NCBI RefSeq assembly: GCF_005938105.1
Contig: NZ_VCPE01000002.1
Span: 124,001-188,000, forward strand
Direction: 5' to 3'
DNA: 64,000 nt
DNA from: Brucella haematophila
GTDB taxonomy: Bacteria > Pseudomonadota > Alphaproteobacteria > Rhizobiales > Rhizobiaceae
Shown here piece by piece: positions 36,790-46,510 of this stretch; within the stretch, counting starts at the first letter, position 1, and every line of letters begins with the position of its first letter. Position numbers and translations under genes: made by a program. The notes beneath the pieces are model-generated. The model saw only the letters and a list, made by a program, of their open reading frames with translations. It was not told where the DNA came from and did not search any database.

Positions 36790-36921
36790 CACTCTTGAAA
36801 TATCTAAGTTTTTTAAAAGTTGACTAATTGACTCCAGATCAATTTGCGGCTTTTATACCCTTCGCGCAATCCTGCGCACCTTTGATGTCTGGGCCTTGAA
36901 CCCTTTCGATTGGAGGACCCA

Positions 36922-37113
36922 ATGGTTGGTCTCGGCGAATGCCGGTCCGCAAATATCGACGGCCTGCCCTGGCAGCTCAGTCTTTTGCCGACCGGATACT
37001 GCAATATACGGCGTATAATATGGGGCGAAACGGAACGTCCCGTTCAGCGCAAGCAGGGCAAATGCCTTGTCTCGTATCCGTCTTCCGATGTTTCATCGTG
37101 GAGGCGCACATGA
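36922..37113 (+). CDS. Small ORF translationally coupled to the next gene
   Basis: 63 residues. The ATG has GGAGG at good spacing, and the stop overlaps the next start (ATGA at 37110-37113). This is the usual mark of translational coupling. The peptide has no recognisable domain (two Cys, basic C-terminus). An alternative is that the ribosome binding site belongs to an out-of-frame start of the following gene at 36939. Coding status is moderate. Confidence 0.45.
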   Translation: MVGLGECRSANIDGLPWQLSLLPTGYCNIRRIIWGETERPVQRKQGKCLVSYPSSDVSSWRRT

Positions 37114-37619
37114 ATATGCGTATATCGCAGCTGAACGGCGCCAATACCGCAGGCTATTTCGACCGCCTGCCGGAAAAGCTGGTGCTGGAAGGTTATCGTC
37201 GCTGGACTGCGGGTTTCGAGACTGGCTCGATTATCCCGTGGGAAATGACCTGGGGTCTCTATTCGGAAGTGCTCGGACCATCGGAGGCGAAACGCGCTGT
37301 CGGCGAACTTTCGCACTTCATCCGCGTGCTGCGTCATTGTGCAAGCTGCCAGTTGCGCGCTTTCCCGTTCGACTCGCATCATGTCTGCCGCGAGGAATGC
37401 CTGACATTGGGGCTGATTTCTGGCCTGCATAATCAGGACGCGCTGTTGCTCGACACATGCCTTGAGGCCATTGCCTGCAAAAGGCGCTGCGACGATGTGG
37501 CAGCTGCCGCCAGCAATTTTGCCGAAGCTTTGGCCGATTTCGGCCAGACTTTGCTGCCAATACCGATTCACGCCATCGATACCGCTTTGAACATTACGCA
37601 TCGCGCGACTTTTCACTGA
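37110..37619 (+). CDS. Unrecognised Cys-rich protein behind the candidate iron box
   Basis: 169 residues from the ATG at 37110 with GTGGAGG upstream; the frame is also open back to 36939. It is mainly helical. The middle has a dense metal-ligand-like block (RHCASCQLRAFPFD, then SHHVCREEC) with four Cys and several His within about 25 residues. There is no signal peptide or HTH. A metal- or cluster-binding role is possible, and the upstream iron-box-like palindrome points the same way, but I do not recognise the family. Confidence 0.7.
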   Translation: MNMRISQLNGANTAGYFDRLPEKLVLEGYRRWTAGFETGSIIPWEMTWGLYSEVLGPSEAKRAVGELSHFIRVLRHCASCQLRAFPFDSHHVCREECLTLGLISGLHNQDALLLDTCLEAIACKRRCDDVAAAASNFAEALADFGQTLLPIPIHAIDTALNITHRATFH

Positions 37620-37695
37620 TCTGAAAATCCAGCGTTTTGCGAACAAAGACGATTCTGATTTTTAAGTCGCCGCGACGCGGCGCAAGGAGATAGAA

Positions 37696-37911
37696 ATGCA
37701 GGCCAGAACCGAACGACGCCTCGGCATTGCCGCTGCCCTCGTACTGACCGCAGCAGCATTTGTGATGCCGGGCGTATCCACCCAGATTGCGCAAAACGAC
37801 GTTGCGCCACAGAAGCAGATTCATATGGCTTCGGCTGACACACTGCGCGCCGAGTTCCGTCATTTCGTCAGGCTTGGCGAAGCGATGCCGAAGTCGATCC
37901 GCTACGAATAA
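37696..37911 (+). CDS. Small exported or membrane-anchored protein, 71 residues
   Basis: 71 residues with AAGGAG before the ATG. The N-terminus (RRLGIAAALVLTAAAFVMPGVS) is a signal peptide or single anchor. The short remainder is polar and mildly basic (EFRHFVRLGEAMPKSIRYE). No family recognised. It follows the Cys-rich gene by 76 bases and is followed by a palindromic element. Confidence 0.6.
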   Translation: MQARTERRLGIAAALVLTAAAFVMPGVSTQIAQNDVAPQKQIHMASADTLRAEFRHFVRLGEAMPKSIRYE

Positions 37912-37920
37912 AACGCCGCC

Positions 37921-38063
37921 AGGACTGTTGAGATTCCGGCTATGGCGAGCCGAAAATGGTGGGGTGCGAGAACCGGAGCGGAGTGTACTTTTGAGTACAT
38001 GAGCACCGGAAGCGCAGAACAACGCCATTTGCAGGCCGTCAGAGCCTGAATATCGACGGTCCT
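37921..38063. repeat. Palindromic element, Bru-RS-like (copy 5)
   Basis: 143 bp, outer arms AGGAC/GTCCT, with the inner core ACCGGAGCGGAGTGTAC/GTACATGAGCACCGG. It aligns with the reverse complement of the copy at 11650 over most of its length. The stop codon of the leftward L,D-transpeptidase gene (38062-38064) lies on its right edge. Confidence 0.85.
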
Positions 38064-38781
38064 AGCCGACGACAATCGGGGCCTGCCCCTGTACGCGATT
38101 ATACAGGTCGATAATGTCCTGATTCATCAGGCGGATACAACCGGACGACATGGACTGGCCGATGGACCACCATTCGGGCGAGCCATGGATGCGATAGCCG
38201 GTGTCGCGACCATTCTGGAAAATGTAAAGCGCACGTGCACCGAGCGGGTTCTGCGGACCCGGCTCCTGACCATTGCGGTATTTTTCGAGTTCCGGCTTGC
38301 GCTGGATCATTTCCGGTGGCGGCGTCCAGCGTGGCCACTGCTTCTTATATTGCACATTGGCGCGGCCTTGCCATTCAAAGCCTGCCTTGCCGATGCCGAC
38401 GCCATAGCGCAGCGCTTCGCCGCCCGGCAGAACATAATAGAGGTAATGGTCTTTCAGGCTGACGACGATGGTGCCTGGCGCCTGACCGGTCGGATCAGGC
38501 ACGATCTGGCGGCGAAATTGCTTCGGCACCTTGTCATAAGGAATGGCAGGCAGCGCATAAGGCCCTTCCTGTACCGATGCATACATGACGTCTGGCGTCG
38601 TGATGGCGCGATCAACACTGATCTGCGGGCGCATCGGCGAGATGCCGCCCGTCGACATCGTATCTACCTGAAAGGCAGACATATCCATCGTCTGCGAGCA
38701 GCCTGCAACACCACTCAGAACGACGGCCCCGGTGCCAAGCAGAAAGCGGCGGCGGCTCAGATCATCACTCAACTTTGACAT
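38062..38781 (-). CDS. L,D-transpeptidase (YkuD), Tat-signal lipoprotein-like
   Basis: 239 residues from the ATG at 38781. The N-terminus has a twin-arginine motif (SRRRFLLGTGA) and a lipobox-like LSGVAGC (Cys28). The YkuD domain occupies about residues 95-239, with the catalytic IHGS and SSGCIRL (Cys215). These enzymes form 3-3 crosslinks in peptidoglycan or attach proteins to it; in Rhizobiales such crosslinks are abundant, and in Brucella L,D-transpeptidases attach outer-membrane beta-barrels to the wall. The Tat plus lipobox combination is notable. A single gene. Confidence 0.93.
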   Translation of the reverse strand: MSKLSDDLSRRRFLLGTGAVVLSGVAGCSQTMDMSAFQVDTMSTGGISPMRPQISVDRAITTPDVMYASVQEGPYALPAIPYDKVPKQFRRQIVPDPTGQAPGTIVVSLKDHYLYYVLPGGEALRYGVGIGKAGFEWQGRANVQYKKQWPRWTPPPEMIQRKPELEKYRNGQEPGPQNPLGARALYIFQNGRDTGYRIHGSPEWWSIGQSMSSGCIRLMNQDIIDLYNRVQGQAPIVVG

Positions 38782-38948
38782 GCAAAACGCCCAAAACACA
38801 GATGACAGGGAGCAGGCATCATGCCGCTCGGTATTAACCGTAATTTGCAGTCTTATGGTTGAGGAACCGTTAAACCAGGCGCACCGATGCTCATAAAAGA
38901 ATAGCACCGGCGTGAAAACTCAACCGAGGGATGCAGTGCTTGAAAAGA

Positions 38949-38975
38949 AAAAGCCGGACGAAACGCCCGGCTTTT
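38949..38975 (-). terminator. Rho-independent terminator of tamA-tamB
   Basis: AAAAGCCGG/CCGGCTTTT stem, followed on the minus strand by TCTTTT. It lies 21 bases beyond the tamB stop. Confidence 0.9.
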
Positions 38976-38995
38976 CAATCAAATCAAAGGATCGG

Positions 38996-41900
38996 TCAGT
39001 AGTCTTTTTCGTAGAAGATACCGCCGCTGGAATCGCCCTCTGCGCCAAGCGCGCCCTTCGCCTTGAGGTTTCGCGTGATGTCAAGATTGACGGTTCCCTT
39101 GGTCGAGCCGCCAGAACCCGCTTCCACACCCAGATAGATATTGTCGCGGATATAGCGCCCGGCGCGAACGGCCGTCTGTCCGTTGCTGTCGGTCACGACA
39201 TCGAGATCGTCCAACCCCGTTCCGGCGCGCAGCTTGTTCATGAGAGAATTTCCGCCGGGCCCGCCCGCAAGTTCCGCAGCCGCAGCCGCAAGCTGTGCGA
39301 TCTGGAAGGCCGACAATTCGCTGATGGAGCGTTTGAAAATCAACTGTGCCAGCACTTCATCCTGCGGCAGTTCTGGCGACGAGGAGAAGACGATATTGAG
39401 ATTATCGACCGTACCCGTGACCGTCACGATGGCCGTGATTTCATTGCCTTCCGAACTGGCCACGAAATTGAGCTGCGGATTGAGATCGCCGACCAGCGTG
39501 ACATGGCCTTCATCGAAGGTGATGCGCTGGCCGAGAATGCCGATGCGACCACGGATCAGGTCAAAGGAACCGACCGGCTTGATATCGCTGACCGGCCCGG
39601 TGAGCCGCACGCGACCGCCCAGTTCCGTATCGAGACCGCGACCGCGCACGAATATCTGGTTTGGCGCATTGACGACGACATCGAGGCGTGGGCCGGCGGA
39701 ATTGGCGCGCGCCACCGATTTGGCCTTGCCCTTGCGGGTTTCGACCTTGGCGCGTTCCAGTGTTTTCGCAACATTCTTCGGCGTGTTCTTGTGCTCGACA
39801 GGCACATAGGTTGCGCCGCCGCCGAGATTTTCAGGCACCGAGATTTCGGCACGCTCCACATCGATACGACCGCCGATGAGCATATCGCCCGCCAGCGGCC
39901 CGGTGATCGTAATGCCGCCATTGACCGTTGCGACGACCAGCTTGCCATCGGCATAACGCGCACGGTCGAGCTTGATATTGATATCGGCGGGGAAATTCGC
40001 CGCCGCATTGGTCGATATGGTGCCGCTTGCCGACACGGAACCGCCGCTGCCAAATGCAGCATTCACTTGCCGCAGCGTGATGGTTTCGCCGTCCATGCTG
40101 CCCATGATGTTGATGCTGTTCACACGGACATTGGTTTCCGGGTCGATGAAAGTCGCGCCGCTGGTGGAGAACATGCCGCGCAATTGCGGACGATCAAAAC
40201 CACCGGAAACACTTGCGGTCAGCGTCAGCATCCCGCTGGCCTGCGCGCCACGATCCGCGAGGAAGCGATTGGCAAGCACCAGCGGGATATTGCCGTTGAC
40301 GTTGACACCGAGCCCCTGACCGGAGAACGGCACCTTGCCGCTCGCCGTGACATTGAGGCCTTGTGGACCGTCCACCGTCAGCGATGAAATATCGACCGCT
40401 TTGGCTGCATAGCTGCCTGCTGCCTGCAGGCTGAGCGGGGCAAGGCCGTTGTCGCGCAGCGGCTTGGCAGCGAGGCCGGAGCCCTTGAGATTGAAGGTGG
40501 CTGCTGGATTGGTCAGCGGGCCTGTCACACGCGCCGTGCCGGTGACATTGCCTGCGAGGTCCTGCCCTTTCACAGCGCCGTTCAGAATACCGAGCGGCAG
40601 ATTGGCCAGCGTCACGTCAACGGCGAGATCGCCCTTGCCGAGCGGCACGCCGCCTTTGGCTGTAACGTCGATGCCATTGCCGCTTGCCGCACCCCCGGTC
40701 ACCCGTGCGTCGATATTGAGCCGGTCATTGGCAGAGGTGCCCTTGGCGTCGGCATTCAGGGCAGCAATGCCCTGCTTTTTGAGTTCCGCTGCCGTTACGC
40801 CGCGCGCCGCCATATCGAAGGCGACATTCGGTGCATCGCGAGAGCCGGTCAGGCGCGCCGTGCCGTTGATCGTACCGCCGAGGCCCAGGTCCGGCTTGAA
40901 GGTGTTGGCAAGCGCCAGCGGCAGGTCGGACAGCGCCACCGACAGATCAAGCTTTTGATCGACAGAGCCGTTGACCTTCACCTGTCCTTGCGTGCCATTG
41001 GCGCCGGTGTTGATAACGATATCGCCAAAGGAAATCTCGCTGCCCTTCATGACGATATTCGCCGGGGCAGCCAGATTGGCGCGCAGTGTGCCCTGCTTCA
41101 CATCGGCGGAGGCGAGGCCAAGCTCAAAGCCGCCATCCTTCGGCTCAAGCGAACCGGCGGCATTGGCCACCGTGCCAATCTTGAGCTTGGTATTGGCGCT
41201 GAAATCGGTCTTGGTGCCGGTAGCGTTGGCCTTGGCATCGAACGTGTCGATACCGAAAGTGCCGACCATGATATCGCGCGCGGCAGCGTTGCCGTCCACA
41301 ACAGGCACGCCGAACAGATCCTGCGCGGTCAGCGCGATAGTGGCGGATGCAATATGGTTGCCATTGACCTTCACACCCTTGGCGTCAGCAGAAACGGTCG
41401 CATTCTGGCGGTCGCCATCGACTTGCAGCGCGATATCTGCATTGGCCGCGCCGGTTGCTTCGGCAAGGAACAGTGCGGCGGCAGTGGAGATATCCGGCGC
41501 ATCGAGTTTCAGCGCGCCATTGAGCAAGCCCTTGGCGGTCTGTGTGACATTGCCGGAGAGATGCGCCCCGCCAGCATTGAAAAGGAGATTGGTCAGGCGC
41601 TTCTCGTCATTAACGATGTCGATCAGCGTGCCAAGTTCGATGCGCTCACCATTGAGGAAGGCATTGCCCGCCAGCTTGCCGGAGAGCGCCGCACCCGTGG
41701 TGGCATTGCCGTCGAGCATGGCGTTGAAATCAAGACCGGCATTGGCAAGCTTGCGACCTGCCAGCGTGCCCTGTGGCGCATCGGCGCGCAGGGCCAGCGC
41801 AATCAGCTTGTCGTCGCCGCGCGCACTGCCCTTGATCGTCATGCGACCGGAGGCCTGCTTTGAAACCAGTTTCAGATCGGACAGCATCACGCCGAAATCG

Positions 41901-43777
41901 AAATTCGCCTTATCCGATGCGAAAGAGCCATTGGCCGTGATTTCGCTCAACTCATTGCCGATCCGGAAGTCACGGGCCGAGAAACCTTCGGCGCTACGAC
42001 CGATTGCACCGGCCAGACGCACTTCACCATCCAGAATATTGTCGACCGCCTCGGTGCCGGTGCGCATGTTCTGCGCCGTGCCGTCAAGATCAAGATAGAA
42101 TGCGCCGCTGATCGGACGAACCGTGCCCTTGGCCTTGACGTCGATACTGCCAGCCAGTTCCTTGTCCGCCAAAGCGCCAAATGGCGCAAGGCTTGCGACC
42201 TTGGCGGCGATATCGCCATTGAAGACGAAGTCGTCAATATTGCCCTTGAGGTCGAGGCTGAGACCATTGCCCTCGATATTGGCCTGTGCAAGCTCCACCG
42301 GAGAACCGGCGCGCCAGCCGCCATCGACGAGAAGCGCGATCTTGCTGCCCAGCGCTTCCGCCAGCTCCGCGCGCGGCGACGAAATACCGTCCATGCCGCC
42401 AGTCACCTTGAACGTGATGTGGCGGTTTGCGGCATCGTTGAGGTTTTCGGCAACGCCGCCCATATCCAGCGCAACGCTGGAGGCGGAAATGGTTGCATTC
42501 TTCAAGCCATTGACGGCGAGCTTGCCCGTCCAGTCATTGGTCGGACGGTCACCATAGGAAACCTGAAACCGTGCATTGTCGATATAGGTTTCCGCACCCT
42601 TGACCGGCAGCAGGACACGGCCCTTGCTTTCATCGGCAATCGACGCATCGATGCTGAGCTTGTTCAGAAAATGATCATTGCCGGATTCGGCAGCAGCTTT
42701 CAGCTTCAATGCGGCGCTTGTCAGCGCCAGATCGTCAAGGCGGAAACCGCCCGCATCTTTCAGGAAGCCATCGGCAGAAAGCACGGTTTCAGCGCCGAAG
42801 AAGTCACGGAACACAGGCGGCACCAGAACGGCGATCGGCCCATTGAAACGGGCCACGAAAACGCGACCGCCATTCGGCGCTTCGCCCTGACGGTTCAGTG
42901 TGAATGCGCCGGTCAGCGTGCGCGTGCCATTGGTGTCGAGCGCCAGATCCACTTTCAATTCATCAAGCGGGCCAGCGCCAGTCAAAGTGAGATCAACCGG
43001 CGGGCGGCCATCAATATTGAGCAGGTTGGCCACGATGCCATTGGCCGGTTCGGCGACTTTCAGATCGAGGTCGACCTTCTGGTCGGCATTGGCATAGGCC
43101 GCGCGCAGGGCAAAACTGCCGCCGGGGCCGTCAAGACGCTTAATGTCGAAGGTGGAATTGAGCGAGCCATCGGCCAGCGAAAGACTGCCGGTTGCGGATA
43201 CTTCCGATTCGAGGCCGAAAATCTCCGGTCCGAAACGCAGGCGCGCCACATCGAGCTGGTCCAGATTGATGGAAATCGGCAGTTCGGGCAGGCTGAAGCT
43301 TGACGATTCCGGCGACGGCAAACTGTTGTCCGGCAGCGGCTTTCGGGCGATATCGATCCGTTCCGCGCTCAGCGACTGGATGCTGAGACGACCGAGCAGC
43401 AATGCGGTGCGGCTCCAGTTCAGCTTGGCATTTTCAATGCGCAGCCAGACGCCTTCGCGGTCAGCAATGGTGATCAAGCCGATGGATGCTTCCGACGACA
43501 GAACACCGCTGATGCCCGACAGGGAAATGCGGCGGTTCGGCGCGGAAAGCTGGCTTTCGACAAAAGACAGGAAATAGGATTTTTGCTCTTCGTTGCTTTC
43601 AGACGCTTCGGCCTGCTGCGTGCTCTGGCTCTGATCCTGCGCCTGTGCGGGCGCGACAATCGCTGCCGTGGTCTGCGTATCGACGCCGACAAGCGTAACC
43701 CATGCGCCCGGTATGGCCAGCACAGCGGCCACTACGGCGAGAATCAGGAAAAGGAAAACTGCGATAAATCTGGTCAA
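38996..43777 (-). CDS. tamB: TamB-type translocation and assembly module protein (MapB in Brucella)
   Basis: 1593 residues. An N-terminal anchor (FIAVFLFLILAVVAAVLA) leads to a very long periplasmic beta-helix made of repeating strands (AsmA-like), ending with the conserved DUF490 region (LAQLIFKRSISELSAFQIAQ and GRYIRDNIYLGVEAG). TamB bridges the two membranes and serves outer-membrane protein insertion or lipid transport. In Brucella suis the TamB homologue MapB is linked to envelope integrity and virulence. The start is a TTG overlapping the tamA stop (43774-43777), so it is coupled. Confidence 0.94.
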   Translation of the reverse strand: MTRFIAVFLFLILAVVAAVLAIPGAWVTLVGVDTQTTAAIVAPAQAQDQSQSTQQAEASESNEEQKSYFLSFVESQLSAPNRRISLSGISGVLSSEASIGLITIADREGVWLRIENAKLNWSRTALLLGRLSIQSLSAERIDIARKPLPDNSLPSPESSSFSLPELPISINLDQLDVARLRFGPEIFGLESEVSATGSLSLADGSLNSTFDIKRLDGPGGSFALRAAYANADQKVDLDLKVAEPANGIVANLLNIDGRPPVDLTLTGAGPLDELKVDLALDTNGTRTLTGAFTLNRQGEAPNGGRVFVARFNGPIAVLVPPVFRDFFGAETVLSADGFLKDAGGFRLDDLALTSAALKLKAAAESGNDHFLNKLSIDASIADESKGRVLLPVKGAETYIDNARFQVSYGDRPTNDWTGKLAVNGLKNATISASSVALDMGGVAENLNDAANRHITFKVTGGMDGISSPRAELAEALGSKIALLVDGGWRAGSPVELAQANIEGNGLSLDLKGNIDDFVFNGDIAAKVASLAPFGALADKELAGSIDVKAKGTVRPISGAFYLDLDGTAQNMRTGTEAVDNILDGEVRLAGAIGRSAEGFSARDFRIGNELSEITANGSFASDKANFDFGVMLSDLKLVSKQASGRMTIKGSARGDDKLIALALRADAPQGTLAGRKLANAGLDFNAMLDGNATTGAALSGKLAGNAFLNGERIELGTLIDIVNDEKRLTNLLFNAGGAHLSGNVTQTAKGLLNGALKLDAPDISTAAALFLAEATGAANADIALQVDGDRQNATVSADAKGVKVNGNHIASATIALTAQDLFGVPVVDGNAAARDIMVGTFGIDTFDAKANATGTKTDFSANTKLKIGTVANAAGSLEPKDGGFELGLASADVKQGTLRANLAAPANIVMKGSEISFGDIVINTGANGTQGQVKVNGSVDQKLDLSVALSDLPLALANTFKPDLGLGGTINGTARLTGSRDAPNVAFDMAARGVTAAELKKQGIAALNADAKGTSANDRLNIDARVTGGAASGNGIDVTAKGGVPLGKGDLAVDVTLANLPLGILNGAVKGQDLAGNVTGTARVTGPLTNPAATFNLKGSGLAAKPLRDNGLAPLSLQAAGSYAAKAVDISSLTVDGPQGLNVTASGKVPFSGQGLGVNVNGNIPLVLANRFLADRGAQASGMLTLTASVSGGFDRPQLRGMFSTSGATFIDPETNVRVNSINIMGSMDGETITLRQVNAAFGSGGSVSASGTISTNAAANFPADINIKLDRARYADGKLVVATVNGGITITGPLAGDMLIGGRIDVERAEISVPENLGGGATYVPVEHKNTPKNVAKTLERAKVETRKGKAKSVARANSAGPRLDVVVNAPNQIFVRGRGLDTELGGRVRLTGPVSDIKPVGSFDLIRGRIGILGQRITFDEGHVTLVGDLNPQLNFVASSEGNEITAIVTVTGTVDNLNIVFSSSPELPQDEVLAQLIFKRSISELSAFQIAQLAAAAAELAGGPGGNSLMNKLRAGTGLDDLDVVTDSNGQTAVRAGRYIRDNIYLGVEAGSGGSTKGTVNLDITRNLKAKGALGAEGDSSGGIFYEKDY

Positions 43778-45735
43778 AACGCCTGTCCTATGCCCACGTA
43801 GAATGCATAGCTCGGATCACCCGAGCGGCGGTTAAGCGGTATGGCGACGTCGAGGCGGATCGGCCCGAGGCCGGTCAGGTAGCGTAGACCGCCACCGGCG
43901 CCAATGCGCATTTGTTCGGAAAAATCCGGGAACGATTTTTCGCCGACATAGCCCGCATCGACAAAGGCGACCGCTCCGATGGAATCGGTAATGCGAGTGC
44001 GCACTTCGCCCGAAGCTTCCACCAGCGAACGTCCGCCGACAATGTTGCCGTTTCCGGCATCGACGCCGATATTGCGATAGGCATAGCCGCGTACCGAGCC
44101 GCCGCCGCCCGCTAGGAAGGACAGGCTCGGCGGCAAGTCTTCGATGGAAGCGCCAACGATCGACCCCACTTTCACGCGCCCGGCCAGAATCACGCGATCC
44201 TTTGCGCCGATGCCGTAATAGGTGCGGCCTTCTGCGGTGAAGCGGGTGGCGAAATTGCCATAATGGAATTCGTAGAAGGGCTGGATATTGCCTTCCAGAT
44301 AAAAGCCCGAACTCGGGTCCGGCTTGTTGTTGCGGCTGTCGTAGAGCACGCTGCCTTCCAGACCCGCAGTCGTGAAGTCGCGCGGGCCGAAAGGATAGTC
44401 GGTGTAGCGGCCCTGACTTGCCTTGGCATAGATCGCGCCCGACAATTCGTCGCTGAATATCTGCGTGAAGCCGGTTTTGGCGTTGACCGACGTTTCGGTA
44501 TAAGCGTCGAGCACTTCGCGCTTGGCGTCGAGCGACAAAACGAAATCCGTATCGGGCGTGTAGACACCGGGCTTCTTGAACGTACCGCCAAGAAGATAGG
44601 AATAGTTCTGCGGGTTGAAGGAATTATCCTGCGAGCCGCCGATCCCGCTGATCTTGGCATCGAAACGCAGGTTTTCGCCCTTGCCGAACAGGTTGCGGTG
44701 CATCCAGTAGCCGGTGACACCGAAGCCGTCGATGGTCGAATATTCAGCACCAAAGCCGAAACGGCGAGGCTTACGCTCCTGCACATTGAGCGTCATCGGC
44801 AGGCTGCCGTCCGGCTCAATGGTTTCCGCCTCCTCGAAACTCATCGCACGGAACACTTCCATGCGGCCAAGACGCTTCTTGGCCTTTTCGATGTCGTCGG
44901 GATCATATTCCTTGTCGGGCGTCAGTCCGGTCATCCAGGCGATGAACTGCGGGTCCATACGCGCGGTACCAACCACGCTGACCGGCCCGTAATGCGCCTT
45001 GCGACCCGGATCGAGCGAAACATCGGCGGCCACCGTGTTGCCGTCATGGTCGGCGACCACATCCTCGCCCGTCACACGCGCCTTGGGATAGCCCTGCTGA
45101 CGCCATGCCTCGACGGCAAGACGTTCGGCCTTGATGATCGTTCCGGACCGCGCCACCTTACCGGGCGCGAAACCTGCATCCTCGGGCGATTGCACAACGT
45201 CGCGCTTGTCCGTCGCAGGCGGGGCGATATTGGAAATGGCCGTGCGCGAAAACAGGAATTGCGGCCCCGGATCAACTGAAATCGCCACTTTGGCATTGTT
45301 GGGAATATCGGCATCCGGCGGAATGTCGTTCGCCTCGCGGCCATCGACAAGAATCGAGATCGTGCCGCCATAGCGGCCTTCGCCATAAAGGGCCGCCAGA
45401 ATACGCCGATAATCGCCGCGGGCCTTGGCAAGCAGACCAGCAGAACCTGAAGCGGGCTTGTCCGCATCTGTAACCAGACCGGATGCGCCTTCGACGACGG
45501 ACTTCAGATCGGCTTCGGTGCCATCCGCATTCTTGCGATCACCGGTGGTAGTGACCTCGACCTCATAGGTCTTCGGATCGATAATATCTGGATCGGTTTT
45601 CTTGTCTTCGCCCCAAAGACGGACGCCAAAAAGCTCAAACGCCAAGGCGGGCGACACGGTAAAGGAGGAAAAATGAGCCGCCAGCAAAAGCATGGCGATG
45701 CCTTTTCCCTGTATCGTCCTGTTACTCCAAGTCAT
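43774..45735 (-). CDS. tamA: TamA-type outer-membrane assembly factor (Omp85 family)
   Basis: 653 residues with a signal peptide ending at ALAFE. Three POTRA-like domains span about residues 50-330 (GDYRRILAALYGEGRYGG; PGRKAHYGPVSVVG; MEVFRAMSFEEAETI) and a 16-strand barrel follows, with the Omp85 lid motif VRGYAYR and the GPIRLDVAIPL end segment. It partners with TamB, whose start overlaps its stop. The first gene of the leftward pair. Confidence 0.94.
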   Translation of the reverse strand: MTWSNRTIQGKGIAMLLLAAHFSSFTVSPALAFELFGVRLWGEDKKTDPDIIDPKTYEVEVTTTGDRKNADGTEADLKSVVEGASGLVTDADKPASGSAGLLAKARGDYRRILAALYGEGRYGGTISILVDGREANDIPPDADIPNNAKVAISVDPGPQFLFSRTAISNIAPPATDKRDVVQSPEDAGFAPGKVARSGTIIKAERLAVEAWRQQGYPKARVTGEDVVADHDGNTVAADVSLDPGRKAHYGPVSVVGTARMDPQFIAWMTGLTPDKEYDPDDIEKAKKRLGRMEVFRAMSFEEAETIEPDGSLPMTLNVQERKPRRFGFGAEYSTIDGFGVTGYWMHRNLFGKGENLRFDAKISGIGGSQDNSFNPQNYSYLLGGTFKKPGVYTPDTDFVLSLDAKREVLDAYTETSVNAKTGFTQIFSDELSGAIYAKASQGRYTDYPFGPRDFTTAGLEGSVLYDSRNNKPDPSSGFYLEGNIQPFYEFHYGNFATRFTAEGRTYYGIGAKDRVILAGRVKVGSIVGASIEDLPPSLSFLAGGGGSVRGYAYRNIGVDAGNGNIVGGRSLVEASGEVRTRITDSIGAVAFVDAGYVGEKSFPDFSEQMRIGAGGGLRYLTGLGPIRLDVAIPLNRRSGDPSYAFYVGIGQAF

Positions 45736-46144
45736 ACGCGCTACTGTCCGGTTCCTGTCTTTGCGGTCGCCTGGCAGCGTCCCGTTTATTCCCCACCCAG
45801 GACGATTTAGGGATTACCATAGGGAGGCCGGGGGGCCAAGCAACAACCTAAAGATTAGTCTCTAGATATGAACGGATTCAGTCAAAGGAGTGTTAACGTT
45901 ACCACAGCTTTACGCAACGCCCGGTCGCAAGAGACACTTAGCTCGTGCTGGAAAATGCAAAATATGAAGAAGCTTTAAAAAAAGGGAGGCGCTCCGGAGG
46001 GAACCGGAGCGCCACGCGGCTTTGGGGGGAGAGAGGGAGGATAAAGCCGCGATTCAAACCGTGCGCGGATTGAGGTCCGGCGCACGGGAGAAACGGTAGC
46101 TCAGCGGGGCATGTCCAAGACCAACCCCGCTAGGCGCGAACTAT
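45736..46144. other. Gap between the tamA start and the cyo operon end
   Basis: 409 bases. The tamA promoter should lie near 45740-45960; no clear operator seen. The right half holds the cyo terminator at 45988. No gene recognised. Confidence 0.5.
45988..46013 (-). terminator. Rho-independent terminator of the cyo operon
   Basis: Perfect GGCGCTCCGG/CCGGAGCGCC stem with a six-base loop, followed on the minus strand by TCCC and seven T. Confidence 0.9.
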
Positions 46145-46510
46145 TTAAGGCAGGTTGCGCACGTCGTCAGGCGACATGTACATCGGCATCATATTGGTAT
46201 CGAGGTGATGCATGACCCAGATGGAGCCTGCAAGCACGATGGCCAGAATGATGACCGTGAAGATGAGCGCCAGAATATTCCAGCCGCCTTCCGACTTCGG
46301 ATCGAGGTGCAGGAAGTAAACCAGATGCACCAGGATCTGAACGACAGCGATGCCGAGAACAACGGCCGCGGTCGTGGCAGGCGTGAAATAGCCGTTCATC
46401 GCCAGAAGGAACGGAACGACGGTGAGAATAACCGCCAGCACGAAGCCGATCAGATAGGACTTCAGGCTGCCATGCGCGGCATGATCGTGTGTTTCGTGTG
46501 CAGAACTCAT
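46145..46510 (-). CDS. cyoD: Cytochrome bo3 quinol oxidase subunit IV
   Basis: 121 residues from the ATG at 46510, sharing one base with the cyoC stop (TGATG). A His-rich cytoplasmic start (HETHDHAAHG) and three hydrophobic segments are seen, ending in WVMHHLDTNMMP. CyoD is a small subunit aiding assembly of CuB in subunit I. It is the last gene of the operon; cyoE (heme O synthase) does not follow. Confidence 0.93.
   Translation of the reverse strand: MSSAHETHDHAAHGSLKSYLIGFVLAVILTVVPFLLAMNGYFTPATTAAVVLGIAVVQILVHLVYFLHLDPKSEGGWNILALIFTVIILAIVLAGSIWVMHHLDTNMMPMYMSPDDVRNLP

Noticed and set aside
36939-37109. 57-residue N-terminal extension of the Cys-rich protein
   Set aside because: No ribosome binding site at 36939, whereas the ATG at 37110 has GGAGG; kept only as an alternative.
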